A stretch of 64,000 bases of DNA, from NCBI RefSeq assembly GCF_024213375.1, contig NZ_JANAVJ010000011.1:81344-145343 (forward strand), given 5' to 3'. Made by a program: the position numbers and the translations under genes. The stretch is from Paenibacillus sp. MZ04-78.2 (GTDB lineage: Bacteria > Bacillota > Bacilli > Paenibacillales > NBRC-103111). The notes below the pieces were generated by a model that did no database searches, was not told the origin of the DNA, and was given only the letters and a program-made list of their open reading frames with translations. Each line of letters opens with the position of its first letter. Positions within the stretch are counted from its first letter, which is position 1. Of the stretch, positions 31,562 through 40,263 are shown in pieces.

Positions 31562-32626
31562 TTACCGCAGGATGCGGCACGATTGCCGCACGACAAGCTT
31601 CGTATCCAGCCTAAGTCTGAAGCTCTCCGATGCGCCATCCGTCTCATTCCCTCCGCCGACGCGTCTCAGCACCCGCTCCGCCGCCAGCCGACCCATCTCG
31701 TAAAACGGCACAGCAACGCTCGTTAGCGGAGGGTCGGTTACGCGGGCGGCCTCCGAGTCGTCATAGCCGACAATGGCGTAATCCCGTCCGGGAACGTGCC
31801 CGTACTCACGCAGCCCCTGCATCAAACCGATCGCCATCCGATCGTTGGAGGCGAACACCGCCTCGATCCGGTTCAGGTGCGGATGCATGGCCGCCGCCGC
31901 TTTCATTCCGCTTGTTCGGCTGTAGTTGCCTTCGTAATACAGATGCGCAGGCAGGTCGCCCGCAGCCTTGGCATCCGCCGGCAGCAGTCCCGCTTCGCGC
32001 ATGGCCTGCATATACCCCCGCAGCCGGTCGCCGCTGTTGGAAAATTCGGGCGAGCCGCTCAAAAATGCTATGTTCCGGTATCCCAGATCAAGCAAATACC
32101 GTACCGCGCGGTAGCTGCCTCCCTCATGATCCGCATCCACTTCATGAAACCGCTCTCCACTCATATGCTGGTTAATCAGGCAAAAGGGGAACCCGCCATC
32201 TTCCAATTTTTCCAGCTCCGCCCGCTCCGAGGGCGTATCCGTCGCTCCGAGGATCACGCAGGCATCCACCTTCTGCGAACGAAAAATACTACTGTAATCG
32301 CTTTCTTCTCCGGGAACGCGGAATTTCAGCAGCATATCGTAGCCTGAAGCCTTCACCTGCTCCCCGATGCCGCTAAGCACCTCGGAGAAATAATAAGTTG
32401 AAAAAATGTGCACTTTCGGCACGTAAGGCAACACGACGCCCAAGTTGCCGCTTCTGCGGCGGGCGAAGCTTTGAGCAATCGCGTTCGGATGATAATTTAA
32501 AGTTTTGGCGGCCTGCAGCACCCGCAGCCGAGTCTGCTCCTTCATCGGACCGACGTCGTTGAATACGCGGGAAACCGTCGCTTCGGATACTCCCGCCAGC
32601 TCTGCAACTTCCTTTCGGGTTACGAT
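31562..32626 (-). CDS. LacI-family transcriptional regulator with apparent AUC start
   Basis: 354 residues. HTH at the N-terminus: VTRKEVAELAGVSEATVSRV then FNDVGPMKEQTRLRVLQAA, hinge LNYHPNAIAQSFARRRSG, and a sugar-binding-protein core (LGVVLPYVPKVHIFSTYYFSEVLSGIGEQ, VFASNDRMAIGLMQGLREYG, DPPLTSVAVPFYEMGRLAAERVL). In the only frame that includes the HTH there is no ATG/GTG/TTG between the upstream TGA and VTRKEV; the codon just before is ATC (32626-32624), 8 nt after a perfect AAGGAGG. Initiation at AUC, giving MVTRKEV, is the simplest reading; the first ATG (32545) would delete the DNA-binding domain. Divergent from the PPTase gene; effector unknown. Confidence 0.85.
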   Translation of the reverse strand: MVTRKEVAELAGVSEATVSRVFNDVGPMKEQTRLRVLQAAKTLNYHPNAIAQSFARRRSGNLGVVLPYVPKVHIFSTYYFSEVLSGIGEQVKASGYDMLLKFRVPGEESDYSSIFRSQKVDACVILGATDTPSERAELEKLEDGGFPFCLINQHMSGERFHEVDADHEGGSYRAVRYLLDLGYRNIAFLSGSPEFSNSGDRLRGYMQAMREAGLLPADAKAAGDLPAHLYYEGNYSRTSGMKAAAAMHPHLNRIEAVFASNDRMAIGLMQGLREYGHVPGRDYAIVGYDDSEAARVTDPPLTSVAVPFYEMGRLAAERVLRRVGGGNETDGASESFRLRLDTKLVVRQSCRILR

Positions 32627-32784
32627 TTCAGCCGCCTCCTTAAAAACAATGTACGACCTCTCATTATCTCACGCTCTTTCTAGGTATGTCTACCCTGAAT
32701 TTCACCTATTGACAACTGGCGAATAATGGGAAACGATAACTACATAACGACGTTCAACAACGAACGAAAACGAGGGGAGAGGTA

Positions 32785-33552
32785 GTGTTGGACACCTTAT
32801 TATATTTGGAGGAACTGGCATTCATCAGACCTGACAATCGCTTTAAGGCGCAGTTGTGTCTTAGCAGCCGTACAACCCCATATGAAGATGCGGATGCATT
32901 AAGCGTCCTCCATGAGCAGGAGCTTGCTTATTACCGGAAGCTGCAATATATAAGGAAGCATAGCTTTATGCTTGGCCGCTACTGCGCGAAGCAGGCGATC
33001 TCCGCGTACACTCGTATGGCGGAACCCCAGCTTGGGCAACTATGGGTGCAGCAGGGAGTATTCCAGCAGCCGGTTATCATGCTTCCGCGCACCGAGCCTC
33101 TTCAGATCACCATTACGCATTGTGATCATATTGCGGCTGCCATTGCGTTCCCGGAGGCCCACCCGGTAGGTATCGACTTGGAGAAAATCGACGGCGCCAA
33201 CGTCAGTGCCATCGAGTCGCGAATGACAGCAAACGAGAAGCAAATGATCGCGGACACCTCTCTTGATTACGAGGCCGCGCTTACGATGCTGTGGACCTCC
33301 AAGGAATCCTTGTCGAAAATTTTGAAAACCGGACTCATGACCCCGCTCTCCGTGTATGAAATCGATCATATGGACATCAAGCAAGACTGCATGGTCACCA
33401 GCTATACGAACTTTGCCCAATATAGCAGCGTATCGTTCCGCGTCGGCCGCTACATGTGCTCGATCACCCATCCGAAAAGAACCGAATTCAAAGTGAACAT
33501 CCCGGAGATTCAGCAACTTTTTGGCACATCGTCTGCTGTCGATGTTCAGTGA
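32785..33552 (+). CDS. 4'-phosphopantetheinyl transferase (Sfp family)
   Basis: 255 residues. The Mg-binding motif VGIDLEKI (GxDxE) lies near residue 128 and WTSKESLSKILKTGL (WxxKEAxxK) near 172, the two signatures of Sfp-type enzymes that attach phosphopantetheine from CoA to carrier proteins of fatty acid, polyketide or nonribosomal peptide synthesis. FMLGRYCAKQAI near 60 is the CoA-binding region. GTG start after GGGGAGAGG. No synthase genes are in the window, so it must serve carriers elsewhere. Confidence 0.92.
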   Translation: MLDTLLYLEELAFIRPDNRFKAQLCLSSRTTPYEDADALSVLHEQELAYYRKLQYIRKHSFMLGRYCAKQAISAYTRMAEPQLGQLWVQQGVFQQPVIMLPRTEPLQITITHCDHIAAAIAFPEAHPVGIDLEKIDGANVSAIESRMTANEKQMIADTSLDYEAALTMLWTSKESLSKILKTGLMTPLSVYEIDHMDIKQDCMVTSYTNFAQYSSVSFRVGRYMCSITHPKRTEFKVNIPEIQQLFGTSSAVDVQ

Positions 33553-33658
33553 CCGGAAGTTTCCGCCCAGCGCTTGCGCTTGCTATCCCGCTTGGAACCC
33601 TCTATGCTGGAGCTAACAGACTTAACCGAACCATTCCGACTCCGATGGAGGTGCCGCC

Positions 33659-34360
33659 ATGAAACTGCTGGTCGCGGAGGACGATACGTCCGTTTGCGAA
33701 ATGCTGCACTTGTTTTTTCAAAAAGAACAGTATGATACGACCTTCGTTCATGACGGGCTCAGCGCCCAGGAACAGCTTGATCGGTATACGTGGGATTTCG
33801 TCATCCTGGACTGGATGCTTCCCGGCAAGGACGGGCTGGCGCTGTGCAGGGATATACGCGATAAAGGGGAAACGCCGGTCATCCTGCTTACGGCACGCGA
33901 TCAGGAGCAGGACCGGATTATGGGGCTTGAGCTCGGAGCCGACGATTACGTCAGCAAGCCGTTCAGCCCGATGGAGCTGATCGCCCGCATGAAAGCCGTG
34001 CTGCGCCGATACCATCGAGGCGGCGGGGCTGAGGCCGAAGGGGCGGCCGATCCGCAAGAGCTGCTCAAACACAAGACGATAGTCGTCAACCTGTCCGCCC
34101 GGACCGCCACTGTCGGCGGGAATACGATCAGCAACTTAACGCCGAAGGAGTTCGATCTGCTCTCGCTGTTCGTCCGGTATCCCAGACGCGTCTTTACCCG
34201 CGAGCAGCTGCTGGAAAGCGTATGGGGCTACGATTATTTGGGCGAAGAGCGCACGGTCGATGTCCATATCAAGCGGCTGCGCAATAAGGTGTCTTCGCCG
34301 GAGCATCCGTTGATCGTGACCGTCTGGGGCGTGGGCTACAAGCTAGAGCTGGAGGAATAA
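33659..34360 (+). CDS. OmpR-family response regulator
   Basis: 233 residues: receiver domain with acidic pocket EDD near 7-9, phosphoacceptor D in VILDWMLPGKDG near 51, T in LLTARD and K in SKPFSPMEL; C-terminal winged helix (LTPKEFDLLSLFVRYPRRVFTREQLLESVWGYDY, then TVDVHIKRLRNKV). GGAGGTG precedes the ATG. The histidine kinase gene follows after 2 nt with its ribosome site inside this gene's last codons. Stimulus unknown. Confidence 0.95.
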   Translation: MKLLVAEDDTSVCEMLHLFFQKEQYDTTFVHDGLSAQEQLDRYTWDFVILDWMLPGKDGLALCRDIRDKGETPVILLTARDQEQDRIMGLELGADDYVSKPFSPMELIARMKAVLRRYHRGGGAEAEGAADPQELLKHKTIVVNLSARTATVGGNTISNLTPKEFDLLSLFVRYPRRVFTREQLLESVWGYDYLGEERTVDVHIKRLRNKVSSPEHPLIVTVWGVGYKLELEE

Positions 34361-34362
34361 CG

Positions 34363-35841
34363 ATGAAGCTGAGCCATCTGCGGCCGCGCTTCCGGTTTAC
34401 TTTTTTCCAGCGGCAGTTTCTATCCCATCTCCTTCTGTCCATGCTCATTCTCGTCCTGCTGGCGGCTGGGTTTACCTACTACATGAAGCAGCAAACATTC
34501 GACAACGAGACGGAAGAACTGGCCAGCGTCTCCAAAGGAATCGTCCGCCTGATCGCAAGAGAAGGGGAAGACCCGACCAGCGCGCTGCAAGCGTATCGCA
34601 CCCTGCTGGCTGAACGCCGGACGTCGTTCATCCTGCTGGATCAAGCCGGCGAAATCGCCTACCGCGACCCGAAGATGCCCGGCGCGCTGCGGGGCAAGGC
34701 GTTCTTGGACGAGCTGCGGGCGCACATATCCGACACCAAGGGCAACGAAAGCTTCATCGTCGAACGCGGAGCGGAGAAGCCATGGGTCGTCGTTTACAGG
34801 CAAACCAAGCTGAAGCCGCAAAAAACCGAGCTGCACCTCTTCGTCTTCTCCCCGCTTCATGGCATTCAAGAGACGATGGAGGCGCTTAACCAAGCGCTGA
34901 TCTATATGATCGTCGTTATTTTCATACTGGCCGTCGCCGTCAGCTGGATATTTTCCCGCAGTATGAGCGCCAGCATCCGGTCGCTGCGCCGGACGACCCG
35001 CCAAATTGCCGCGGGAGATTATGCCGCCCGATCCACGGTTCGGCGGTCGGACGAGCTGGGCGAGCTCGCGGGCGACTTCAATACTATGGCCCGGCAGCTC
35101 GAGCTCGCCTTGCATAAGCTGCAGCAGTTCGAGACGCGGCGCCGCCATTTTATTATGGACGTGACGCACGAGCTGCGCACGCCGCTTACCTCGATCCGCG
35201 GCATTATCGAAGGGCTGAAGAGCAATCTCGTCCACTCACCGGAGGAGCGGGCCAAATATTACGGCATCATCGAGAAGGAAACGTTCCGCCTGATCCGGCT
35301 CATCAACGGACTGCTCGACATGGAGAAAATCGAAAGCGGCCTCATCACGCTGAACAAAAAACGAACACCGCTTAAAGAGCTGTTCGAAATCGTTCACGAA
35401 TCGCTCGAAGTCTTGATTGAAGAGAAGCGCCTGCACATTCTGATCGAATGCGAGCCGGACCTGCAGGTGTATGCCGACTACGACCGGCTGATGCAAATTC
35501 TCATCAATCTGGTCAAAAACAGCATCCAGTTTACGGCATACGGTACGATCCGCCTGACCGGCTCCGAAACGGAAACGCATACCGTAATCGTGATCGCGGA
35601 TACCGGCCGCGGCATGTCCAAGGAAGAGCTGGCGCTCATCTGGGAGCGGTTCTACAAATCCGATCCGTCCCGATCCAAAAGCAACAGCGAGACCGGACTC
35701 GGCCTATCCATCGTCAAACAGCTCGTCGAAGCCCATGCAGGCACGATCGGAGCGGACAGCACGCCCGGCATCGGCACCTTGTTCACGATCGCCCTGCCCA
35801 AAACCGACCAAGCCGCATCCAAGGACGGCGAAGCGGGTTAA
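34363..35841 (+). CDS. sensor histidine kinase, partner of the preceding regulator
   Basis: 492 residues. Membrane helices at about 18-40 and 187-208 bracket an extracellular domain of about 145 residues; then HAMP (SRSMSASIRSLRRTTRQIAAGDYAARS), the H-box MDVTHELRTPLTSIRG with the phospho-histidine, N-box ILINLVKNSIQF, and ATP-lid motifs DTGRGMS and GLGLSIVKQLVEAHAG. Classic EnvZ-type layout. Forms a two-gene unit with the response regulator. Confidence 0.95.
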   Translation: MKLSHLRPRFRFTFFQRQFLSHLLLSMLILVLLAAGFTYYMKQQTFDNETEELASVSKGIVRLIAREGEDPTSALQAYRTLLAERRTSFILLDQAGEIAYRDPKMPGALRGKAFLDELRAHISDTKGNESFIVERGAEKPWVVVYRQTKLKPQKTELHLFVFSPLHGIQETMEALNQALIYMIVVIFILAVAVSWIFSRSMSASIRSLRRTTRQIAAGDYAARSTVRRSDELGELAGDFNTMARQLELALHKLQQFETRRRHFIMDVTHELRTPLTSIRGIIEGLKSNLVHSPEERAKYYGIIEKETFRLIRLINGLLDMEKIESGLITLNKKRTPLKELFEIVHESLEVLIEEKRLHILIECEPDLQVYADYDRLMQILINLVKNSIQFTAYGTIRLTGSETETHTVIVIADTGRGMSKEELALIWERFYKSDPSRSKSNSETGLGLSIVKQLVEAHAGTIGADSTPGIGTLFTIALPKTDQAASKDGEAG

Positions 35842-35875
35842 CACCGATTCGGGAGCGGCGCCAAGGCTCCTCCTT

Positions 35876-35909
35876 CAAAAAGAACGGACGGCTGCTCAGA
35901 GCCGTCCGT
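35876..35909 (-). terminator. terminator overlapping the stop of the ATP-grasp gene
   Basis: acggacggct (35884-35893) pairs with agccgtccgt (35900-35909); on the minus strand it is followed by TTCTTTTTG. The stop codon at 35896-35898 lies in the loop. Confidence 0.85.
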
Positions 35910-36669
35910 AAGCTTTTGCATATCGGTAAATTCTCGCGAAGATGCGCTTATCCTTCAGCTTTCGGAAAATATAAGGATCGGGAGCCGTGTTAATCTCCAG
36001 AATCCACGGGTGCAGCTTCTCGTCCAGCGCGACGTCCAGCCCGATTTCCTTAAGTCTTCTGTACTTCGAACGAAGCTGCCCTGCTACGGAAGTGCCGAGC
36101 CTGCGCAGCCCAGAGGTTAATCTCGACTTTTCGGCGCTCCCGGCATGCCCCTGCAACAAAACCTCTACGGGTTTGAGCTTTCCTCCATTGTGCACATTAG
36201 TTACGACCTTACCCGGCGCAGCGACGCGCCCGATCAATCCTGTCGTCAGCCAGTTCCCGGTCGGAGTCTTCTGCACCATGACGCGAAGATCGAAGCGCCG
36301 CTTCTTATATTTGAGCAGATGGATGCCTTTTTGCACCAAGTACATCCGTTTTCGGGTCAATCCCGCAATATGCCTGTATAAGTCATCGTATTGGGCAAAG
36401 GTGTTAATTTTCGTTCCGGTATGACAGCGGTAAGACGCGCTACCTCCGCCGGCCAGCCGCTCCACCCGTATCACGCCGATGCCGTACGTGCCGCTGTTCG
36501 GCTTGACATAGACCATGCCGTGCCGGTCCAGCATCCCCCTCAAGCTTTCGCGGTTCAGCTTGCGCGTCTCGGGAATGTATTTGGCCAGCTTCCGGTTCGG
36601 AATCACCGCCTGGGTTTTGGCCCATTTGCTCACGATGTAGCTGCTGTTATTCGGTTTACTCTTCCTCAT
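35896..36669 (-). CDS. YheC/YheD-family ATP-grasp protein
   Basis: 257 residues of the YheC/D family, ATP-grasp-like proteins associated with spore coat formation in Bacillus. Seen: KPNSGTYGIGVIRVERL (nucleotide loop), YLVQKGIHLLKYKKRRFDLRVMVQKTPTGNW, GLDVALDEKLHPWILEINTAPDP with the metal-binding E and N. ATG 36669 has AAAGGTGG at 6 nt; a GTG at 36678 is less likely. A sigma-E/K type promoter lies about 130 nt upstream, in keeping with mother-cell expression. The ligated substrate is unknown. Confidence 0.88.
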   Translation of the reverse strand: MRKSKPNNSSYIVSKWAKTQAVIPNRKLAKYIPETRKLNRESLRGMLDRHGMVYVKPNSGTYGIGVIRVERLAGGGSASYRCHTGTKINTFAQYDDLYRHIAGLTRKRMYLVQKGIHLLKYKKRRFDLRVMVQKTPTGNWLTTGLIGRVAAPGKVVTNVHNGGKLKPVEVLLQGHAGSAEKSRLTSGLRRLGTSVAGQLRSKYRRLKEIGLDVALDEKLHPWILEINTAPDPYIFRKLKDKRIFARIYRYAKAYGRL

Positions 36670-36799
36670 TTCATCCACCTTTCTTCCTTCGGCCGGAGAA
36701 CGGCTGGCACCAAACTGCCCTCATCTCCCTCTACACCTTTGACGAACTTCCTATTCCCGCTATCCAATCCCTCTGGGCCTTGGTCTCGTTCATCCATCA

Positions 36800-36827
36800 T
36801 AGTGTATGCCCCCCGCCGCAGCACGGT
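36800..36827 (-). promoter_or_regulatory. candidate sigma-K/E promoter of the ATP-grasp gene
   Basis: Minus strand AC (36827-36826), 17 nt, CATACACTA (36808-36800), matching the sigma-K pattern AC-N16/17-CATANNNTA. The remaining 36670-36943 shows no gene. Confidence 0.45.
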
Positions 36828-36893
36828 AAGGTATAGAGGCCTACGACAGGCGTCCGGGACATGCAGAGACCCCCGTTATGGCCGATTTTCCGC

Positions 36894-36927
36894 AAAAAAA
36901 GGCAGCTGCCGCGATGCAGGCAACTGC
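36894..36927 (-). terminator. terminator after the PAP2 phosphatase gene
   Basis: On the minus strand gcagttgcc pairs with ggcagctgc (one G-U), then TTTTTTT. Confidence 0.85.
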
Positions 36928-36943
36928 TTCTTCCAAAGTTCTA

Positions 36944-37531
36944 CTACGATTTAAAGCCGAGCTTGCGCTCGATTTTTTCAAAAACCGACAGGCCAACGGC
37001 CAACCAGCGCCGGGCGAGCGTCCATTGGGTGAACAGCTTGTATACGGCTACGGCAGAACCGATGCCAAGCAGTGCTCCGACAGTGACGTCTATCGGATAA
37101 TGGACGCCGGTCCAGATCCGGGACAAAGCGATCAATGCGGCCAGCGCAAGCCAGACGTATCCGTCCTTACGGCGGTACAGCCAGATCGAGGTGGCGATGA
37201 CAAAAGCGCCGATGGCATGGCTGCTGGGAAACGACGCATTAGCCGCATGCTCGATCAACTGATGAACTTCATGGCTGACGAACGGCCGGTTCCGGTAAAA
37301 CAACTTGCCGATCAGCGAGCCGATCCCCATCGCCAACACGGCAGAACAGAGCGCTTTCGCCACCATCCGGCGGTTCTCTTGTTTTCGGGTAAACCAATAC
37401 ACGACGATGGCCAAATAAAAGAAATATTCCGCATATTCCGCGAAAAAGCGCATCCACACGTTAAGCGTCGTATGATCGACAGCCAGGCCGTTGATCATTT
37501 CGAATAAATCATAGTCCCATTTCAACAACAT
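36944..37531 (-). CDS. PAP2-type undecaprenyl-diphosphatase (BcrC-like)
   Basis: 195 residues, polytopic membrane phosphatase. PAP2 motifs in order: KLFYRNRPF (Kx6RP), ASFPSSHAIGAF (PSxH) and SRIWTGVHYPIDVTVG (SRx5Hx3D). Size and motif spacing match BcrC, which regenerates undecaprenyl phosphate for cell-wall synthesis and gives bacitracin resistance. It follows a response regulator and kinase gene pair (21-nt gap, same strand), so this two-component system may control it in response to cell-wall stress. Confidence 0.9.
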   Translation of the reverse strand: MLLKWDYDLFEMINGLAVDHTTLNVWMRFFAEYAEYFFYLAIVVYWFTRKQENRRMVAKALCSAVLAMGIGSLIGKLFYRNRPFVSHEVHQLIEHAANASFPSSHAIGAFVIATSIWLYRRKDGYVWLALAALIALSRIWTGVHYPIDVTVGALLGIGSAVAVYKLFTQWTLARRWLAVGLSVFEKIERKLGFKS

Positions 37532-37552
37532 ACACGATCTCTCCTCGTTCCG

Positions 37553-38962
37553 TTAACGGCTGAACGGCAGTTGCACCGTCACCGTCGTTCCTTGGTTCTC
37601 TTCACTTTCCAAACGTATGTCCCCATGATACTTCTCGACGAGCCGCTTGGCGATCGAAAGCCCCAGGCCGCTGCCGCCTCGTTTGCGGCTGCGGGCTTTG
37701 TCCACGCGGTAAAACCGGTCGAACACATGCTCCACTTCCGCTTTCGGAATGCCCATTCCGTAATCGCGGATGACGATACGCAACATCGTGTCTTTTATCA
37801 AGACGGCCGACACGTGGATTTTGTTTCGTTCGACCGAATATTTCACCGCATTATCCAACAAAATCAACAAAATTTGTTTGATATGATTTGGAACCAATCG
37901 GATGTGAACGCCTTTCAGCGCATCCATATCCGTCGTAATCTCGAATTCGGGATGAACAATGGAAACGTTCTTAACGATTTGGGCGATCGTCTCTCCCAGA
38001 TCGCACAGCTCGGCAACGCCATCCGGACTGGCATGTTCCGCGCGGGTAAGCTCCAGCAGCTCCTGCACGAGCCCTTTCAGACGCTCCAACTCCTCAAGCG
38101 AAGCGCGGAGCGATTCGTCTACGAGAACCGGATCGCGCTTGCCCCAACGGTTCAGCATCGACAAATGCCCGGAAATAATCGAAATCGGGGTCCGCAGCTC
38201 GTGCGAAGCGTCTTCAACGAATTGCTTCTGCTTGCGAAACGACGTTTCCAATTGATCCATCATCTCGTTGAACACGTGGGCCAGCGCCGAAATCTCATCC
38301 TTATTGTCGTAGAAAGGCACCCGCTCCTGCAGGCCGTTCTTCTGGATACTCCTCATCGTGTCCGTTATGCTTTGAACCGGCCTTAGCAACCGTCCCGCCA
38401 GAAGCAGCCCGCCTAGGCCGCTCAGCAGCACTGCCCCGGCACCGCCCAGAATCATGACCAGCGTGACAATCCCTTTCAGTTCGTCGAACGTCTCCAGATT
38501 GCTGACGATTTCAATTGTACCGCGGAATTTCTCCGACACGACCGGGGCGCGCAGAACGAGCAGATGCTCCTCCTGATGCCATACGCTTTCAAGCTCGGTG
38601 TTTGTGACCGGACGCGGCGCCACCCAATCCTCCGGCAGCGCCAAAAGCACCGTCAGCACCGGCTTTCCCTCACCGTCCAAAATCCGGATCAATTGATTTT
38701 TTTGATTGATGCTCTGAATAAAATGCCTGCTCCTGACGATTTGTCCGGCATCCAGTATATCACTTTTTTCCGTAAAATAACTTTGCAGCTCGCCCATCGT
38801 TTTGCGCACCGACTCCACTTCGCGGCTGCTCATCCATTGGTTGATGCCGATATATTGAACGGCGTTATAGACCGTAAACAAGACGAACAGCATGAAGGCC
38901 GACCATAAGGTCATCTGCCATTTGATCGGCAGCCGGGTGAAGCGCATTCGCAGCTTTTTCAT
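37553..38962 (-). CDS. sensor histidine kinase (ArlS/YkoH-like)
   Basis: 469 residues starting at ATG 38962, which overlaps the regulator stop by 4 nt (ATGA); a longer frame to 39082 lies within the regulator gene and is not used. Membrane helices at about 15-36 and 165-190, extracellular sensor between, HAMP (RLLRPVQSITDTMRSIQ), H-box FVEDASHELRTPISIISGHL, N-box LLILLDNAVKYS, G-boxes RDYGMGIP and GGSGLGLSIAKRLVEKYHG. Operon order regulator, kinase, BcrC-like phosphatase. Confidence 0.94.
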   Translation of the reverse strand: MKKLRMRFTRLPIKWQMTLWSAFMLFVLFTVYNAVQYIGINQWMSSREVESVRKTMGELQSYFTEKSDILDAGQIVRSRHFIQSINQKNQLIRILDGEGKPVLTVLLALPEDWVAPRPVTNTELESVWHQEEHLLVLRAPVVSEKFRGTIEIVSNLETFDELKGIVTLVMILGGAGAVLLSGLGGLLLAGRLLRPVQSITDTMRSIQKNGLQERVPFYDNKDEISALAHVFNEMMDQLETSFRKQKQFVEDASHELRTPISIISGHLSMLNRWGKRDPVLVDESLRASLEELERLKGLVQELLELTRAEHASPDGVAELCDLGETIAQIVKNVSIVHPEFEITTDMDALKGVHIRLVPNHIKQILLILLDNAVKYSVERNKIHVSAVLIKDTMLRIVIRDYGMGIPKAEVEHVFDRFYRVDKARSRKRGGSGLGLSIAKRLVEKYHGDIRLESEENQGTTVTVQLPFSR

Positions 38963-39639
38963 GACCGGATGACGTAGCCGATGCCACGGACGGTTTGAAT
39001 ATAGCTCCGCTGCGCCGGATCGTCGATTTTGTTGCGCAAATAGCGGACGTACACATCGACCACATTCGTCTCGACTTCGCAATCGTACCCCCAGACCAGA
39101 TCAAGCAGCATCGCCCGGCTAAGCACCCGGTCCCTATGGTTCATAAGTACCAGCAGCAGCTCGTATTCACGCTTGGTCAGCTCCAGAACCGCCCCGGCCT
39201 TGCTTACGGTCCCGGCGACCGGATTGATCCGAAGCTCCCGGTACGCCAACGCCGCTTGCGCTGCACCGATTCCCCGCTTGCTTCGTCTTATGACCGCCCG
39301 AATTCGTGCCAGCAGCTCCTCGATCGCGAACGGCTTCGGCAAATAATCGTCCGCTCCGCTGTCCAGCCCCGATACGCGATCCATGACGCTGTCGCGGGCC
39401 GTCAGCATAATGACGGGCGTTTCGAAGCCGGCACGGCGAATGCCGCGGCATACCTCGAAGCCGTGCAGCTCCGGCAGCATGGCATCAAGCAGAATGGCAT
39501 CCCATGCATCGCGGGTGGCGGTTTCCAGGCCTTCCCGACCGCTCCCGACGACAGTTACGGCATAGCCTTGGTGCATCAATTCCAATTCCATAAATCGGGC
39601 AAAATTTCGCTCGTCTTCCACAATAAGAATCTTTTTCAT
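38959..39639 (-). CDS. OmpR-family response regulator (ArlR/YkoG-like)
   Basis: 226 residues: receiver (EDE near 8-10, phosphorylation site in ILLDAMLPELHG near 51, TARD, PKPF) and winged-helix effector (LTKREYELLLVLMNHRDRVLSRAMLLDLVWGYDC, then VDVYVRYLRNKID). AGAGGGAACAGG precedes the ATG. First gene of the operon with the kinase and the PAP2 phosphatase. Confidence 0.95.
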   Translation of the reverse strand: MKKILIVEDERNFARFMELELMHQGYAVTVVGSGREGLETATRDAWDAILLDAMLPELHGFEVCRGIRRAGFETPVIMLTARDSVMDRVSGLDSGADDYLPKPFAIEELLARIRAVIRRSKRGIGAAQAALAYRELRINPVAGTVSKAGAVLELTKREYELLLVLMNHRDRVLSRAMLLDLVWGYDCEVETNVVDVYVRYLRNKIDDPAQRSYIQTVRGIGYVIRS

Positions 39640-39788
39640 CCTGTTCCCTCTGGTTGCGTTTGAAATAGTAAAAAAGCGGCAATCGCATCGATCCTATTAT
39701 TGCCCTTAGCCGCAGCTTTAACTATACAATACGAAGATGAAAATTCGATGAGAAAAGGAGAAAAATTTCGCTTCCGGCAAAGCCCCAC

Positions 39789-39834
39789 TAAAAAGCAAAC
39801 GGCCAGCCGGGACCCATGTCCCGACCGACCGGCA
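39789..39834 (-). terminator. terminator after the 91-aa membrane protein gene
   Basis: cgggac/gtcccg with ccat loop and flanking GC arms, followed on the minus strand by gctttttag. Confidence 0.75.
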
Positions 39835-39847
39835 ATTCAAGGCGTGT

Positions 39848-40123
39848 CTAGCCTCCATTCAAGGCAGCCCATACGTTTTGGATAAAGGAATAAGCAAGCA
39901 GGACAGCCATCGACCCTACCGATAAGATAACGTATAAGCGGAACGGGTTTTTAATGAGCCGGGGGTAATGATCCAGACGCTTGGGCGTAGATACCCCTTG
40001 GATGACGTCGAAATGACGGATCGCATCGTTAAAAGGCTTCCGGTCCTCCATAATGAACGTTCGGTTCGGTTGCGTGGCGTGAAGGTCGGCATCTTCATAC
40101 GGATTGTACGGTTTGCTATTCAT
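39848..40123 (-). CDS. small membrane protein, 91 aa
   Basis: Starts at ATG 40123 (GGGGGA about 9 nt upstream); the frame extends to 40195 without a ribosome site. N-terminal about 60 residues are soluble and charged (NSKPYNPYEDADLHATQPNRT, FNDAIRHFDVIQGVSTPKRLDHYPRLIKNPFR), ending in one membrane helix (LYVILSVGSMAVLLAYSFIQNVW). No family recognised. Confidence 0.7.
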   Translation of the reverse strand: MNSKPYNPYEDADLHATQPNRTFIMEDRKPFNDAIRHFDVIQGVSTPKRLDHYPRLIKNPFRLYVILSVGSMAVLLAYSFIQNVWAALNGG

Positions 40124-40193
40124 AATTAAGCATCCCCCATTCCCATTTACCTTCCACTGCATTCCTATTTTATCAAATTGAGCCATTCCCGGC

Positions 40194-40240
40194 AAAAAAC
40201 AAACAGCCCCTCGTCCGGTCGATGAAAACCGCGAAGGGCT
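40194..40240 (-). terminator. terminator after prfC
   Basis: agcccctcg (40205-40213) with cgaagggct (40232-40240), then on the minus strand TTTGTTTTTTGCC. Confidence 0.85.
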
Positions 40241-40263
40241 GCCTGCTTATCGGATCGGCGCCA

